Source: Rhizobium sp. BT03 (GTDB lineage: Bacteria; Pseudomonadota; Alphaproteobacteria; Rhizobiales; Rhizobiaceae). From it: a DNA stretch of 64,000 nt. The notes beneath the pieces were generated by a model. The model was not told the DNA's origin and searched no databases. It saw only the letters and a program-made list of their open reading frames with translations. Positions within the stretch are counted from its first letter, which is position 1. Each line of letters starts with the position of its first letter. This document shows, one piece after another, positions 63,646 to 64,000 of this stretch. The position numbers and the translations under genes were made by a program. The DNA lies in the NCBI RefSeq assembly GCF_030053155.1, contig NZ_CP125643.1, positions 248,001 through 312,000 of the forward strand, written 5' to 3'.

Positions 63646-64000
63646 GATTTTATTCTGCGCCTGATCCTTCCGGTCGCGCAAGCGGAATTGCCTTACCTCA
63701 TCCCATACAGGCGCAATGACAACGCCATCGAATCGTGACTCCCGGACGGGCTGGTCGGGAAGCCTGCCGCATAGGCCAGTCGGTCGATCGTCTTTTAGGA
63801 AAAAGACGGCGTGCGACGTTATCGGACCTCTTATTGAGCGTGGAAGCATGACGACCCAATTTGACAACTGCACGGCGACTTACCTTCGGTATCGTCAGAA
63901 GCAGCCTTGGCCGACCGGAAAGAACTTGCGGCGGTCGCGTTCGAACGAATAGGATGCCGATGGTCGTCAATGGCGCGCGCAAGCCGGATCTGCCGATCGT
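63646..64000. other. Window end without a recognised gene
   Basis: About 355 bases after the kinase start. Short frames on both strands have no recognisable features. The kinase promoter should lie here. Confidence 0.4.

Noticed and set aside
1..64000. CRISPR arrays, rRNA operons or a plasmid replication (repABC) region
   Set aside because: No regularly spaced short repeats, no rRNA-like sequence and no RepA/B/C-like protein were seen.

Overview
The window looks like part of an accessory replicon of a Rhizobium etli-type alphaproteobacterium, most likely a symbiotic plasmid. The evidence is a full-length rhizavidin gene (the avidin homologue known from the R. etli CFN42 symbiotic plasmid), two SyrB-like genes, DUF982 and HWE-kinase genes, three NifA/sigma54-type promoters, and many decayed insertion sequences of families common on rhizobial plasmids (IS256, IS66, IS3, IS630, ISAs1, Tn3, tyrosine recombinases). 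The assignment rests on gene recognition only.

Bases 1-12.6 kb are a defence island. In order: the 3' end of a QueC-like gene with a ThsB/MTH538-type TIR gene and a PD-(D/E)XK nuclease-like gene; a complete SPARTA pair (TIR-APAZ plus short Argonaute); a Gabija pair in which gajA is intact but gajB is cut in its Walker A motif by an IS256-family element with a perfect 8-bp target duplication; and an AbiE toxin-antitoxin pair with a recognisable promoter/operator.

Bases 13-20.6 kb hold a small DUF982/DUF2243/NDH-2 group, an XRE regulator, a SyrB-like gene, a frameshifted companion with the same C-terminal coil, and a GSU2403-type nucleotidyltransferase preceded by a perfect 14+1+14 palindrome.

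Bases 20.6-31.5 kb are a microaerobic/stress island in decay. Sites of FixK/FNR type (TTGAY-N4-RTCAA) lie before several genes. Universal stress protein, a 99-aa unknown, BON protein and type III polyketide synthase remain intact. The P-type ATPase, PNPOx-like protein, second Usp, alcohol dehydrogenase, Deg protease, hybrid kinase, phosphoketolase and CBS-BON genes carry frameshifts, stops or deletions.

Bases 31.5-48 kb are a mosaic. An ABC transporter and a molybdenum hydroxylase large subunit are both truncated around a half IS256 copy. An AHL-lactonase-like gene lies inside the decayed hydroxylase operon. Then follow rhizavidin, a frameshifted laccase-type multicopper oxidase, a RibD-like reductase, three short-chain dehydrogenases (one broken), and a complete GH3 beta-glucosidase.

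Bases 48-59 kb contain the most interesting set: an orphan ectoine-synthase-like cupin, a saccharopine-dehydrogenase-like oxidoreductase, a D-Ala-D-Ala-ligase-like ATP-grasp enzyme, a divergent DapF-like epimerase and a second ATP-grasp ligase. Three of the transcription starts have a TGT-N10-ACA NifA site 84-90 bp before a sigma54 -24/-12 element. Together they suggest a nodule-expressed pathway that makes an unknown amino-acid-derived compound. Recombinase and IS remnants lie between the genes.

Bases 59-64 kb hold fragments (CPCC protein, PAS domain, LigD-type ligase, thermonuclease), a few small unknown rhizobial genes and an intact PAS-HWE histidine kinase.
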